Source of the DNA: JADKHC01 sp047600805
GTDB taxonomy: Bacteria > Verrucomicrobiota > Verrucomicrobiia > Opitutales > Opitutaceae
Direction of reading: 5' to 3'
DNA length: 64,000 nucleotides
Assembly (NCBI GenBank): GCA_047600805.1
Contig: JASGKG010000001.1
Location: 2,790,001 to 2,854,000, forward strand
Shown piece by piece: positions 52,105 to 61,534 of this stretch. How positions within the stretch are numbered: position 1 is the stretch's first letter; each line of letters begins with the position of its first letter. A program made the position numbers and the translations under genes. The notes under the pieces were generated by a model that searched no databases, was not told where the DNA came from, and saw only the letters and a list, made by a program, of their open reading frames with translations.

Positions 52105-54006
52105 ATGCGACCCGCCCCGGAGAAAAGCACGGAACGATCGAACCGCGACTATTTGACGTGGCTCGCCCTTTTCGCGTGCACGCTCCTCGCCTACTCGCCC
52201 GCGCTCCACGGCGGATTTCTGTGGGACGACGATGGCCACCTCTGCAAAGAATCGCTCCGCTCCTTTCACGGCTTGTGGCGTATCTGGACCGAACTAGGCG
52301 CCACCCAGCAATATTATCCGGTTCTGCACAGCGCCTTCTGGCTCGAATGGCACCTTTGGGGAGAGGCTGTCCTCGGCTACCATTTGGTGAACGTTTTTCT
52401 CCACGCCACCTCAGCGTGTTTGGTGGCCCTGCTGGTTCGTCGATTGAAACTTCCCGGCGCGTGGCTCGCCCGTTTCATTTTCGCGCTGCATCCGGTCTGC
52501 GTCGAATCGGTCGCGTGGATCAGCGAACAGAAGAACACGCTTTCGACCGTTTTCGCGCTCGGCGCCGCCATCACCTACCTGCGTTTCGATGAAGAGCGGA
52601 CAAAAAAACGGTACAGCATCGCCAGCGCGTTGTTTGTTCTGGCGCTGTTATCCAAGACCGTGACCGCCATGGTGCCCGCCGCCTTGGTGGTGGTGGCTTG
52701 GTGGCGGCACGGCCGCGTCCGCTGGCGCGAGGATGTGCTGCCGCTCCTGCCGTGGCTCGCGCTCGGCGCCGCCGCCGGCCTCACCACGGCCTGGGTGGAG
52801 CGCACATTTATCGGGGCGACGGGCGAAGATTTCATGCTCACGCTCGGCGAGCGCGGAATGCTGCCGGCGCGAATCCTTCTCTTTTATCTCTGGAAGCTGG
52901 TTTGCCCGCTTAATCTGATTTTCATTTACCCGCGCTGGACACCGGACCCGACCGCGCCGTGGCAATACATTTTCCCGCTGATACTCGTGGCTGCGCTCGT
53001 GTTCTTTTGGTGGCGACGCTCAAAGGAGCGCGCGACGATCGCTGGCCTACTCGTATACGCGATCCTGCTTTTCCCCGCGCTCGGCTTCGTGAACGTCTAC
53101 CCTTTCCGATATTCGTTCGTGGCAGACCACTTCCAGTACTTGGCCAGCCTCGCGATTGTCATTCCCTTCGCCGCAGACCTTGCTCCCACGAGCACTTCCC
53201 AGGTTTGGCGAAAGGTGCTGGCGATCGTCGTTGTATTGACTCTCGGAATACTGAGCTGGCAGCAGGCACACCTCTATCGCGACGCAGAAACGCTGTACCG
53301 CGAGACGATTGCCAGGAACCCCCAAAGCTGGCTGGCGTACAATAATCTCGGAAACATCCGCGACACCGGCCCCGAGCGTCACGACGAAATCCTCGCGCTT
53401 TATCGCAAGGCGCTCGAACTTGCGCCGGACAACCCCGAGCCGCACATCAATCTCGCTAGCACGCTTTCGCGGCGGCCCGATACCCTGCCCGAAGCGATCG
53501 AACACTGGGAAATCACGCTGAAAAAAAAGCCTGCGTTCGCCGACGGCCACAACAACCTCGGCGTGCTGCTCACGCGTGTGCCGAACCGCTTGGAAGACGC
53601 CATTTCGCACTTCGAAACGGCCGTGCGCCTCCAGCCGAACTTCACCGCGGCCCACAGCAATCTCGGCACGGCCCTGGCGAAGGTTCCCGGACGCCTTCCC
53701 GACGCGATTCGGCACTACCGCATCGCCCACGACCTCGCTCCCAACGCAGAAACTTGCTTCAACCTGGCCAACGCGCTCGCGAAAACGCCGGCATCGCATG
53801 CTGAAGCCATCGCGCTCTACGAAGATGCGCTCAAAGCCAAACCGGATTACGCGGAAGCACACTGCAACCTCGCTGTATTGCTAGCGCAAATACCAGAACG
53901 GCGCGAAGAGGCAGTCCGCCACTACGAAGCCGCGTTACGGATTCACCCGGAATGGGATTTCGTGCAGCGCGCGCTCGATCGGCTCAAACAGCAAAACACG
54001 CGCTAG
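52105..54006 (+). CDS. TMTC-like membrane protein with C-terminal TPR repeats
   Basis: The 633 residues split into a membrane half (~1-390) and a TPR half (~400-630). The first loop, PALHGGFLWDDDGHLCKE, has the acidic motif typical of GT-C glycosyltransferases and TMTC O-mannosyltransferase-like proteins. Next are PVLHSAFWLEWHLWG and HPVCVESVAWISEQKNTLST. The TPR half contains at least five repeats (NNLGNIRDTGPERHDEILALYRKALELAPDNPEPHINLAS; NNLGVLLTRVPNRLEDAISHFETAVRLQPN). Bacterial members are widespread, and their glycosyltransferase activity is not established. It probably acts from the inner membrane on the periplasmic side. Confidence 0.9.
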   Translation: MRPAPEKSTERSNRDYLTWLALFACTLLAYSPALHGGFLWDDDGHLCKESLRSFHGLWRIWTELGATQQYYPVLHSAFWLEWHLWGEAVLGYHLVNVFLHATSACLVALLVRRLKLPGAWLARFIFALHPVCVESVAWISEQKNTLSTVFALGAAITYLRFDEERTKKRYSIASALFVLALLSKTVTAMVPAALVVVAWWRHGRVRWREDVLPLLPWLALGAAAGLTTAWVERTFIGATGEDFMLTLGERGMLPARILLFYLWKLVCPLNLIFIYPRWTPDPTAPWQYIFPLILVAALVFFWWRRSKERATIAGLLVYAILLFPALGFVNVYPFRYSFVADHFQYLASLAIVIPFAADLAPTSTSQVWRKVLAIVVVLTLGILSWQQAHLYRDAETLYRETIARNPQSWLAYNNLGNIRDTGPERHDEILALYRKALELAPDNPEPHINLASTLSRRPDTLPEAIEHWEITLKKKPAFADGHNNLGVLLTRVPNRLEDAISHFETAVRLQPNFTAAHSNLGTALAKVPGRLPDAIRHYRIAHDLAPNAETCFNLANALAKTPASHAEAIALYEDALKAKPDYAEAHCNLAVLLAQIPERREEAVRHYEAALRIHPEWDFVQRALDRLKQQNTR

Positions 54007-54514
54007 GCCATTGGCGATTGGACGCCGAGGGGAACCTTCACCGCATCTCCAAAATCGCCGAAGCCGGGCCAATGCCGCCGGGTCGCGCAATCTGGGACCG
54101 CAGCGAAGCCCGCTAGAATCGCCCCGTGCTACCGCGTGCGCACGCCCATCGCCCAAGCCGATGCGTGCCGAGGACGGCCCGCACCACCTCAAAGAGTACG
54201 GACAACACCGAGGGTATGCCTTGAAGGTGGAACGCGTCGTCCCCGACGCGTTGGTTCGACACCGCACACCTTTTCGCTCCGTTTTCTGCCGCCAGAGTCG
54301 AGTCCTCCGGATCTGTTTTCCAAGATCCCCGCCCCATGAGAACAGCCACCGTCGATCTAACCTAGAACTTGCGCACGCTCATCGCCCAAACCGATGCGTG
54401 CCGGGGACGGCCCGCACCACCTCGAAGAATAGGACGACGCAAGGGTTTAGCTTGGAGCTGGAACGCGTTATCCCGACAAGTTGAGGTGAAACCGCTAACG
54501 AACTCCTTGAGCGT
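54007..54514. repeat. Intergenic direct repeats of about 115 bp with dispersed palindromes
   Basis: A segment beginning gcgcacgcccatcgcccaag at about 54138 recurs at about 54371 as gcgcacgctcatcgcccaaa. Similarity continues for about 115 bases through gatgcgtgccg.ggacggcccgcaccacctc to a ggtggaacgcgt palindrome. The two copies are 233 bases apart. No gene is supported in this interval. Confidence 0.75.
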
Positions 54515-55909
54515 TCACTGGAGCTTGTAGGGCCGCCGCAGGATGCGCGAGTAGAGCTCGTTGAGCGTCGCACCTGAGTGCTGATCGGCGATGTTGTCGC
54601 CCGTGCGAATTGTCTTTGCCGGTAGAAAGTTGTTGATCAGAACACAGTAGTCGCGATTCACCATGATGCCGAGCAACTCACCCGTCTTGCTGAGCACGAG
54701 ATCGCCAGCTGACGTCGCGAAGTCGCCGAAGAGTCGTTTCATGAGCCGATTGTCCATGCGCACGTAGTTCGGCTCTTCAGCATCCAATTTGAAAGCGACT
54801 TCGCCATAGCCAGCGCCGCCGTTGCTGATCAAAACAGCCTCAGGAAATTTGAAAGGCTCGAGCGCGGTTTGATACACCTTCGCGCCGATCGCCTTCACTT
54901 GGGCGGGGTCAACTGGCACCGCCACAATACGCGGATCGATCGAGAGGAATCGCACGTCCGGCGCGTCCGCTTTGTAAGCGCCTTTGGTGAACGTCACGTT
55001 GAGCTTGTCCAAATCCAGCGAATTCTCGCGCAGAGCAAACGGCGTGTCGTCGATGTGAACGAGCGCAAAGACCTGTTTGCCGTCGGCGACAAAAACCGTA
55101 CGCGCGTCCTTCGTGCGATTGCCCGGACCAAAGATCGATGAACGAGCGGCAACGAAGCGCGTCTGCACGCGATTCGCGAGGAAATCGTTGAACAACGTGT
55201 TCGCGTTGATCGGACGATTCTCACGGATTTCCGCTGTCAACTGGTTCGACTGCTGGGCGAGCTGGCCAACACCCTGCGACAGCTCCTTCGTCGTTTCCAA
55301 AGCCTTTACGCGCTCGGTGCGCTCTGCCTCTACCTGTGTCCGCAACGATTCGGCGCTTTCCTTCAGCAACATTTTCTCCTGCTCCGCCACTTTCACGGCG
55401 ACGTTTAGATTTTCGATCTTTTGGCGGGCTTCGCTCTGCGCCTGTTCCATTTGGGCGAGTTGCTGCTTTTGCCTTTCAGACTCGGCTTGCCGCTGCTCGA
55501 GATCGCGTTGCAGTTGGGCGAGGCGCTCCTTCGACATCGCCGCATCGCGGTTTGCCGAATCAATCTTCTGGGCCAGCTCTTGCGCGTTGCGCTGCGTCTC
55601 CGTGAGCGAAGAAGCGAGCTTCTGTTTTTCGCTCTCCAAAGCGTTCAGATTCTTCTCTCGATCCTGTAAATTGGTTTGGGTGGACTGGAGCTGTTGAACC
55701 AGTTGCTCTCGTTGCGCGCGCTCATCTTCCAGCGACAACTTCATCATATCCACCATGTCGGTCTTGGCTGTTGCGGGAGTTCCGCTACTCGTCGCCGCCG
55801 AGACCGGCGTCTGCTGGGGACGCGAGGGCTCAGAGCGCTCCCAGTTCGTCAACGCCAGGATGTTGAGCAGCAGGAAGTCGCAGATAACAAGAAGCAGGGT
55901 CTTGTTCAT
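54515..55909 (-). CDS. Coiled-coil protein with C-terminal beta domain
   Basis: The 464-residue protein has an N-terminal signal-anchor (MNKTLLLVICDFLLLNILALTNW) and a Pro/Thr linker. A long coiled coil follows (~55-235; QREQLVQQLQSTQTNLQDREKNL, heptads to QSNQLTAEIRENR). The C-terminal domain (~240-464) has RVQTRFVAARSSIFGPGNRTKDART and AGDLVLSKTGELLGIMVNRDYCVLIN. That part is faintly like a trypsin-fold or PDZ-free Deg domain, but I see no Ser-His-Asp triad and do not call it a protease. It is encoded six bases after the 583-residue membrane protein; the two probably form an envelope complex. Confidence 0.75.
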   Translation of the reverse strand: MNKTLLLVICDFLLLNILALTNWERSEPSRPQQTPVSAATSSGTPATAKTDMVDMMKLSLEDERAQREQLVQQLQSTQTNLQDREKNLNALESEKQKLASSLTETQRNAQELAQKIDSANRDAAMSKERLAQLQRDLEQRQAESERQKQQLAQMEQAQSEARQKIENLNVAVKVAEQEKMLLKESAESLRTQVEAERTERVKALETTKELSQGVGQLAQQSNQLTAEIRENRPINANTLFNDFLANRVQTRFVAARSSIFGPGNRTKDARTVFVADGKQVFALVHIDDTPFALRENSLDLDKLNVTFTKGAYKADAPDVRFLSIDPRIVAVPVDPAQVKAIGAKVYQTALEPFKFPEAVLISNGGAGYGEVAFKLDAEEPNYVRMDNRLMKRLFGDFATSAGDLVLSKTGELLGIMVNRDYCVLINNFLPAKTIRTGDNIADQHSGATLNELYSRILRRPYKLQ

Positions 55910-55915
55910 GACACT

Positions 55916-57667
55916 TTAGCCGTTCTTCGGAGCAGAAGCTGCTGGCACCGGCGGAGGCGGCGGCGGAGCAAGCGGCGCGGGTGGTTTCGGCGGAATGGGC
56001 GCGATCAACGACGCGGGCACCGCGGGAGCCGGCGCTTGGCTATCGAGAATCAATTGCCGCTTGTAGGGGCGAACGTGACGAATTTTCACGAGAGCCACGC
56101 AGGTAATGCCGAACAAGTTCGACGAGTAAGCCGCGAGCAAATTCGCCGGCACGATATTGAGCACCTGCAGCACGAGCGCGGTCGCGGTGCCGCCGATGCC
56201 GATGTAGAGACCTCCGTCGAAGAGATTCTCTTCATTTTCCATCAGGCGTAATTTAACCAACGGCGTGATCGGCTGACGCGAGATCTCGCGAATTTTGCGC
56301 AGGCAGAACAAATACATCGTGATCTGCAGCGCGGCGAAGAAGACAATCGAAGCAATCGTTTTGATATCCATGGCGGGTGCGGAAATGGGAGTCTTGGTGG
56401 TTGTAGCTTCAGCGGTGTTGGCGAGAACGGGGATGACTAATTTCAGACGAAACTCGGAGGGCGGCGCCGCTTTCAGCAGGAACGGTTCGGTCGCCACAAC
56501 GAGGATAAAAGCGGTCAAAAGCGCGAGAACGCCACTCTGCATACGCAAAGGCGAACCGTGTCCCACGCCCGGCGCGATGAACTCGAACTGCAGACCGCGA
56601 AAAAGGAAAAACGCTCCAAGCAAAAAGCCGACGTACTTCGCGACCAGCGTGGCACGCGGATAAAGGAGCGCCAGTTCGGCAATCCAGCCCAGCGACGGGC
56701 CGGACTTCCGGTTGATCGGCACTTGGTACAGCATCAGTTGCCTGACCGCGCCTTGCCCCAGCGAGAGCGCTTGCTTCAGATCATCCAGCCCGGTTTTCCC
56801 GTACTGTATCAGATAAGTGGCGACACGATCCGCAGAATTTGAGAACAGCGCGGCCGTGTAAATGAGCGGAAGATTATCCGAAGCAAGACGGGAAAGGTGG
56901 GCAAACTCGCCGACGGTTTTAGTGCTGTCGGTGGTTCGGAGAAGTTCGCACAGCTGAACCCAGTCGAGCCGCTTTCCGAGCGAGAGCAGGTCCACGTAGA
57001 ATGTTTCCAGCTCACCCATTTCCTTCGAGTTCACTGCCGCTTCCGCCAGCGACCGCAGCTCGCGCTGCAGCGATCCGGAAAGATGATCCCCCTGGTACAA
57101 CAAACCCGTGAGCAAAATCACCGCGTCGAGCGCCTGCCCACCCGCACGTTTTGCCGGTACAAATTGGGTGGTGTGGTCAATCTCACGCGTTTGCAGCACC
57201 GCTTGAACACCGAGCGAGCGGGAATTGGACAAATAGGTCAGCAACCCTTGCCGCGCTCTTGTCGCAATAAAAAAGGTCAAGACCGGCGTGCTCTCCGTGC
57301 GGCCTGCATTTTCCTTCAAATTGAAAAGCGGCTCAAGAAACGGATCCCAACCGCCCCACGGGACCCATTCAGGACGTCGTGTAGCGACATCGCGGATACC
57401 GCGATCCAAGATCGGGGCCTTCGGATCGTCGACCAATCGCGCCGCAGCCAGCACCAACTGAGCCGGCCCAAGCTTTTCAGAATCGAGGATTTGCTGGCCA
57501 AATACAGCCACGGACGGCGTATCCAGTCCGGCCTGTTTCAACACAGAGGGAGTCACCGATTTAAGGCTGATCGGAACCATCCAAGCACCCACCAAAAGCA
57601 CCAGGCCGGCCACAAGCCATCCTATTGCCACCGGCCAATTTTTGCCATTTTGGGAGCTGAGGGTCAT
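55916..57667 (-). CDS. Multi-pass membrane hypothetical protein
   Basis: The ATG at 57667 (MTLSSQNGKNWPVAIGWLVAG) is the real start; the open frame to 58138 is only antisense to the deformylase gene. The 583 residues comprise a first membrane helix (VAIGWLVAGLVLLVGAWMV), a large extracytoplasmic domain (~50-330; LSLGKRLDWVQLCELLRTTD) and at least four further helices (AKYVGFLLGAFFLFRGL; GVLALLTAFILVVA; ASIVFFAALQITMYLFCL; ATALVLQVLNIVPANLLAAY). A Pro-rich tail ends it (PPKPPAPLAPPPPPPVPA). Its gene precedes the coiled-coil gene by six bases. No function is recognised. Confidence 0.7.
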   Translation of the reverse strand: MTLSSQNGKNWPVAIGWLVAGLVLLVGAWMVPISLKSVTPSVLKQAGLDTPSVAVFGQQILDSEKLGPAQLVLAAARLVDDPKAPILDRGIRDVATRRPEWVPWGGWDPFLEPLFNLKENAGRTESTPVLTFFIATRARQGLLTYLSNSRSLGVQAVLQTREIDHTTQFVPAKRAGGQALDAVILLTGLLYQGDHLSGSLQRELRSLAEAAVNSKEMGELETFYVDLLSLGKRLDWVQLCELLRTTDSTKTVGEFAHLSRLASDNLPLIYTAALFSNSADRVATYLIQYGKTGLDDLKQALSLGQGAVRQLMLYQVPINRKSGPSLGWIAELALLYPRATLVAKYVGFLLGAFFLFRGLQFEFIAPGVGHGSPLRMQSGVLALLTAFILVVATEPFLLKAAPPSEFRLKLVIPVLANTAEATTTKTPISAPAMDIKTIASIVFFAALQITMYLFCLRKIREISRQPITPLVKLRLMENEENLFDGGLYIGIGGTATALVLQVLNIVPANLLAAYSSNLFGITCVALVKIRHVRPYKRQLILDSQAPAPAVPASLIAPIPPKPPAPLAPPPPPPVPAASAPKNG

Positions 57668-57733
57668 TGTCGAATCTGGAATATTTATTTGCGGGCCAAC
57701 AATTGCAAACCCACGATTATGCCCAATCGACCC

Positions 57734-58321
57734 ATGGCATTGCCAATTGTTCACTATAACTCGCCCGTGCTCCGTAAGAAAGGTGCAAAAATCTCCACTT
57801 TCGATCCGGCACTTCGCAGGCTGGCCCAGGAAATGATCGAGACCATGCACGAGGCTCAAGGCATCGGCCTGGCCGCTCAACAGGTCGGCCAGGCGATCCA
57901 GCTTTGCGTCGTCGATCTGCGCGAAGCCAAAAGCGATTTCACTTGGGAAATCGATGGTGCACGCCCACCGCTCGATCTTTTCATGCCGATGGTGATCGTG
58001 AATCCCGAGCTTACTCTCCTGCCCTCTCCAAAAACGTCGTACGAAGAAGGTTGTCTTTCCTTCCCCGACATTCGCGGCGACATCGATCGTCCCGACACCA
58101 TCTCGGTGAAATTTCTCGACGGCGAAGGCACTCCCCACCAGCTCACATGCAACGGACTTTTCTCACGCTGCATTCAGCACGAGGTCGATCATCTCAACGG
58201 AGTCTTGTTTATTGACCGGATGGCCAAAAAAGTCCGCGCGCCACTGGAGAAAGCCATTAAGCAACTGGCTCAAGAGACACGCGACGCCACCAAGCAGCCG
58301 GGCGAAAAAGAACAGACGTAA
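57734..58321 (+). CDS. def: Peptide deformylase
   Basis: ATG 57734 begins MALPIVHYNSPVLRKKG, the normal deformylase N-terminus. Motif 1 is GIGLAAQQVG (43-52), motif 2 EEGCLSFP (C107) and motif 3 QHEVDHLNG (H149, E150, H153); C107 and the two histidines bind the metal. The enzyme removes the formyl group from new proteins. Length (195 residues) is normal; the insertion LREAKSDFTWEIDGARPPLD is seen in some family members. The much longer open frame upstream (from 56897) is antisense to the membrane protein gene and is not part of it. Confidence 0.96.
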   Translation: MALPIVHYNSPVLRKKGAKISTFDPALRRLAQEMIETMHEAQGIGLAAQQVGQAIQLCVVDLREAKSDFTWEIDGARPPLDLFMPMVIVNPELTLLPSPKTSYEEGCLSFPDIRGDIDRPDTISVKFLDGEGTPHQLTCNGLFSRCIQHEVDHLNGVLFIDRMAKKVRAPLEKAIKQLAQETRDATKQPGEKEQT

Positions 58322-58421
58322 TACCGCCCGCGCAAATTTCAGGCGACAACCGGCACGCGACGAGCGGCAAAGCTCCGTGTTCGCAAGGACGGCAGAGAAA
58401 CTTACGGCCGGACTCGATCGG

Positions 58422-59960
58422 CTACAACAGATCAGCGGCTAGCTCAGCAAGCTTCGAGCGTTCGCCCTTTCGCAAGCTGATGTGGGCGGCAATCGGCTGA
58501 CCTTTCATGCGGTTGTGGCAATAAACCAAGCCGTTGCTGCGCGAATCGACGTAGGGATTATCGATTTGTGCTGGATCGCCAATCAGCACAATCTTGGAGC
58601 CTTCCGAAATGCGCGTGATCACGGTCTTCACCTCGTGCGGCGTGAGTTGCTGGGCTTCGTCCAGAATAAAGAAGCGTCGCGCAATCGAGCGTCCGCGAAT
58701 GAAGCAAAGCGCCTCTACCTCAACCAAGCCGCTCTTGATCAGCCGTTCGTAAGGTTTCACCGCCGTGCCATTGGAACTATGCCCGCCGCTGGTGACATGC
58801 GCGGGCTGCGGCGTGTTCATCGCCATCACGATATCGTCGTGCTTCTTCTTTTTCTTCTTTGAAACTTTTTTCGACGCGAACTGAGGATCTTTTGGCGGTT
58901 TTGATGGGATCAGCACTTCGAGCGCGTCGAAATACGGCTGAAGCCAGGGCTTCATTTTCTCATCCAACGTGCCGGGAAGAAAACCAATATCCTTACCCAA
59001 AGAAATGACCGGCCGAGAAATCGAAACACCGTCATACTTCGAGTTCTCATCCTGCGTCTGGTACAGAGCGCACGCCGTCGAGATCAACGTCTTGCCTGTG
59101 CCCGCTTTGCCAAAACAAGTGATTAGGGACACAGAGTCGTCGAGCAGCGCGTCCATGAAGAACTGCTGTTCGAGATTGCGCGGCCGAATCGGAATGCCGC
59201 CAGGTGCTTTGACGAATTCCGGGATTTTCAGGCGGCGGACGACGTTGTCGCCATAATACCGCGCGGGCATCGTCTTCCCTTCGTGGGAACGAAGGAGAAC
59301 GTATTCGTTGAGATGCAGTTTCTTCGCCTCCGACGGCTCCAGTTCGAACTCACCTTCGGAGCAAAACCGCTGCAGCTCGTAAATCGTGACCGGAATTTCC
59401 GGATACGCCTCTTCTTCGACGTGTTCCGGAACCTTGTCATTGAGGTAATCTTCGGACTCAAGACCGACGGCGCGCGCCTTCAGCTGCACATTGACGTCCT
59501 TCGTGACCAGAATCGTCGGCGGCGGGAAACGCTCTTGAACAAAAAGCGCACACGCGATGATGCGGTTGTCCTTTTTGCCGAGGTCCGGCAACACCGCGCG
59601 GAATCTCTGCATCGCCGGGCTCGTGAAATTCTGGTCGACGAGATAGCGGTTGATCACAACGGACAGCGTCCCGCCGTTTTCGAGCTGCACCCCCTCGAGC
59701 ATCGTGCGCGAATCCGGCAGCAACTCCTGGAGGATGCGGTGCACACGTCGCGCGTTGCGCCCTCGTTCGGTCGACTGCTCAGTCTTGATGGCATCCAGCT
59801 CTTCAAGAACCTCGACGGGGATCACGAGGTTGTTGTCCTCAAACTTGTAGATCGACTGTGGATCGTGAAGGAGGACGTTTGTGTCCAGAACAAAGGTTTT
59901 TACCTTTGCTGAGACCTTGAGCTGCGGTTGGGATTCACTAGCCCTGCTCAGGTGTTCCAT
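58422..59960 (-). CDS. PIN-PhoH ATPase (YlaK-type)
   Basis: Starting at ATG 59960 (MEHLSRASESQPQLK), the protein has an N-terminal PIN domain (KTFVLDTNVLLHDPQSIYKFEDNNLVIPVEVLEELDAIK). A PhoH P-loop ATPase domain follows (LITCFGKAGTGKTLISTACAL; Walker B region RFFILDEAQQLTPHEVKTVITR; GSKIVLIGDPAQIDNPYVD). PhoH2-type proteins are RNA helicase-ribonucleases in mycobacteria. A Lys-rich insertion (KKVSKKKKKKHDD) lies between Walker A and Walker B. About 36 extra codons upstream of 59960 are not needed. The gene ends close to, and converges on, def. Confidence 0.93.
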   Translation of the reverse strand: MEHLSRASESQPQLKVSAKVKTFVLDTNVLLHDPQSIYKFEDNNLVIPVEVLEELDAIKTEQSTERGRNARRVHRILQELLPDSRTMLEGVQLENGGTLSVVINRYLVDQNFTSPAMQRFRAVLPDLGKKDNRIIACALFVQERFPPPTILVTKDVNVQLKARAVGLESEDYLNDKVPEHVEEEAYPEIPVTIYELQRFCSEGEFELEPSEAKKLHLNEYVLLRSHEGKTMPARYYGDNVVRRLKIPEFVKAPGGIPIRPRNLEQQFFMDALLDDSVSLITCFGKAGTGKTLISTACALYQTQDENSKYDGVSISRPVISLGKDIGFLPGTLDEKMKPWLQPYFDALEVLIPSKPPKDPQFASKKVSKKKKKKHDDIVMAMNTPQPAHVTSGGHSSNGTAVKPYERLIKSGLVEVEALCFIRGRSIARRFFILDEAQQLTPHEVKTVITRISEGSKIVLIGDPAQIDNPYVDSRSNGLVYCHNRMKGQPIAAHISLRKGERSKLAELAADLL

Positions 59961-60084
59961 TGTGGATAACTTGTGAATAACCCTGCAGTCCTTTCCACGT
60001 TTGTCGAGCTCGCGTGAACAAAAGCATGAAATTAATTTCCTTGCTGAGGAAATTTTTCGCGAGGCCACGCGATTGTCTCTCTTC

Positions 60085-60125
60085 TAAAAAAAGAGGGCGG
60101 ATCGCCTACCCCTAAGCGATCCGCC
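60085..60125 (-). terminator. Rho-independent terminator
   Basis: An 11-base perfect stem (GGGCGGATCGC / GCGATCCGCCC) around an 11-base loop is followed by TCTTTTTTT on the minus strand. It ends either the small candidate RNA or the response-regulator transcript. Confidence 0.8.
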
Positions 60126-60230
60126 CATAACTTTCTTTGTTACCCCAATTTCCACCGCTAAGCGGAGGAAATGTACGAACATAGAGTAGGACGCAGCAGG
60201 GCCAAAAATGTTTCAAAAATCTTCAAAACA
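60093..60230 (-). ncRNA. Candidate small RNA with intrinsic terminator
   Basis: On the minus strand a strong hairpin (GGGCGGATCGC / GCGATCCGCCC, 60093-60125) is followed by seven T. The nearest upstream gene on that strand ends 290 bases away. Between them lie another small inverted repeat (cctccgct / agcggtgg, around 60155) and TTG...TATGTT-like promoter elements near 60190-60225. A short transcript of about 100 bases ending at the hairpin is possible; the hairpin could also be a distant terminator for the response-regulator operon. Confidence 0.35.
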
Positions 60231-60413
60231 TAGCCCCCGTGACCATTCGCACCGTGATACAAATGAGTTACGCAGCGGAAGGCCCTAAACACGTGGTAAA
60301 ACTCTTACTGGAAACCGCGCGTGGAAAAAAATTTCGCGCTCAACACAGCGTTTTTTTCGCGAAAACTTCGCCCTTAAATGCCACGTCGCAAAAGCGGCCG
60401 TGAACGGGCCAAC

Positions 60414-60797
60414 TCAGCCCTTCAACAAAGCGCTCACTCGCGCGAAGAGGTCTCGAATGCTGAATGGCTTCGCAAGAAAATCGACGTTGTCGCTTTCGAA
60501 CACACCGTGAACAACGACGTCGTCCGCATAGCCTGACATCACCAACACGCGGATATCGGGACGCTTTTTCAAAATTTTTCCCGCGAGTTCCATGCCATCG
60601 ACATCCGGCATGACTAAATCAATGATCACAAGATCGATCGCTTCTCCCTTTTTCGAATCAAGAATGGGTATAGCTTCGGTGCCCTTGCTGGTGACGGTTA
60701 CTTTATAACCACGCGTTGTCAGCGCCTCCTCGACCAAGGTCAATGCCTGCTCATTGTCATCGACCACCAAGATAGAGTGCTGCTCTTTGGATTTCAC
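60414..60797 (-). CDS. Single-domain response regulator (CheY-like)
   Basis: This 127-residue receiver domain has no output domain. It has the acidic pair in ILVVDDNEQ (D13, D14), the phosphoacceptor D60 in LVIIDLVMPDVDG, the switch serine in VLVMSGYADD, and the lysine of FLAKPFSIRDL. The gene overlaps the upstream regulator gene by four bases (ATGA). Hybrid-kinase-like phosphorelay partners are not encoded next to it. Confidence 0.93.
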   Translation of the reverse strand: MKSKEQHSILVVDDNEQALTLVEEALTTRGYKVTVTSKGTEAIPILDSKKGEAIDLVIIDLVMPDVDGMELAGKILKKRPDIRVLVMSGYADDVVVHGVFESDNVDFLAKPFSIRDLFARVSALLKG

Positions 60798-61270
60798 GGT
60801 TTTTGGGTATACGGGCTAGTTGGATGAAGGCTCTGGAAAATGTGGAATCTTGCTATGGCTTTTCTAATTCCGGCGATGATATCGACAGGATCCTGCGTTT
60901 TTTCAACAAAACTACATGGCTCCAGCCACTTTGCCTCCGGAAAGAACGTGGGATTTTGCATGCTCGAAACGAAGAGAATCGGCGTGTGCTTCGAGAGTCG
61001 CCTCACCGCGGCAGCGAGCTTAAGCCCGTCTTGATCGCTCAAGCGCATGTCCATCACGACCAAATCCGGCGAGGTATGAATAATTCCGTTAAGCGCCGAT
61101 TGTTCGTCATGCCCCACTCCACAGACCGTCAGGTCGGCCTGCGAATTTATCAGCGACATCAATGCGAAGGTGAAAAAACGATGGTCATCAACAATGAAGA
61201 CACGCGAAAGCCAGGGTTGGCTGGAGCCTCCCAACGACTTGGGGTCATTCATGTTTCCCTGATCTGGCAT
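60794..61270 (-). CDS. Response regulator receiver domain protein
   Basis: The 158-residue protein has a short N-terminal extension and a NarL-like receiver: VFIVDDHRFFTFALMSLI (D28, D29), VVMDMRLSDQDGLKLA (D74) and ILFVSSMQNPTFF. The lysine region is degenerate (CSFVEKTQDP). It ends soon after the receiver, without the LuxR-type DNA-binding domain, so it may act by protein contacts. It is divergent to the histidine kinase gene and translationally coupled to the CheY-like gene. Confidence 0.85.
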   Translation of the reverse strand: MPDQGNMNDPKSLGGSSQPWLSRVFIVDDHRFFTFALMSLINSQADLTVCGVGHDEQSALNGIIHTSPDLVVMDMRLSDQDGLKLAAAVRRLSKHTPILFVSSMQNPTFFPEAKWLEPCSFVEKTQDPVDIIAGIRKAIARFHIFQSLHPTSPYTQKP

Positions 61271-61534
61271 CGTGTTAAGGACACACTTTCTGAGCTCTGG
61301 TTTTGCGTCTGCTAAAGAATCGCTGTAATAATTGTTCGTGTTTTCGCATTACTATCCTAGAAGATTCACACAACTTGCTGTTTATATTTAACATCGGCCC
61401 CCCTCATACTCAGTCAAGTTTGGACCCTTCTCACGCCTAACTTTCATGGAAAACACTACGACGAATCGGGAATTACCCTTACCGGCGCTTCCAAAGAAAA
61501 CGTCAAAAAGGTCGGGACAGCTCGCCGACAACCG
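61271..61534. other. Divergent intergenic region between two signalling operons
   Basis: No gene is supported in these 264 bases. They must hold promoters for the minus-strand receiver operon and the plus-strand kinase operon. An AT-rich part around 61320-61400 is the likeliest promoter area, but I cannot define -35/-10 pairs with confidence. Confidence 0.4.

Noticed and set aside
54515..55909. Trypsin-like serine protease
   Set aside because: The C-terminal domain has a faintly similar strand pattern but no visible His-Asp-Ser triad.
56897..57733. N-terminal extension of peptide deformylase
   Set aside because: The deformylase fold starts at 57734; the upstream part is antisense to the membrane protein gene.
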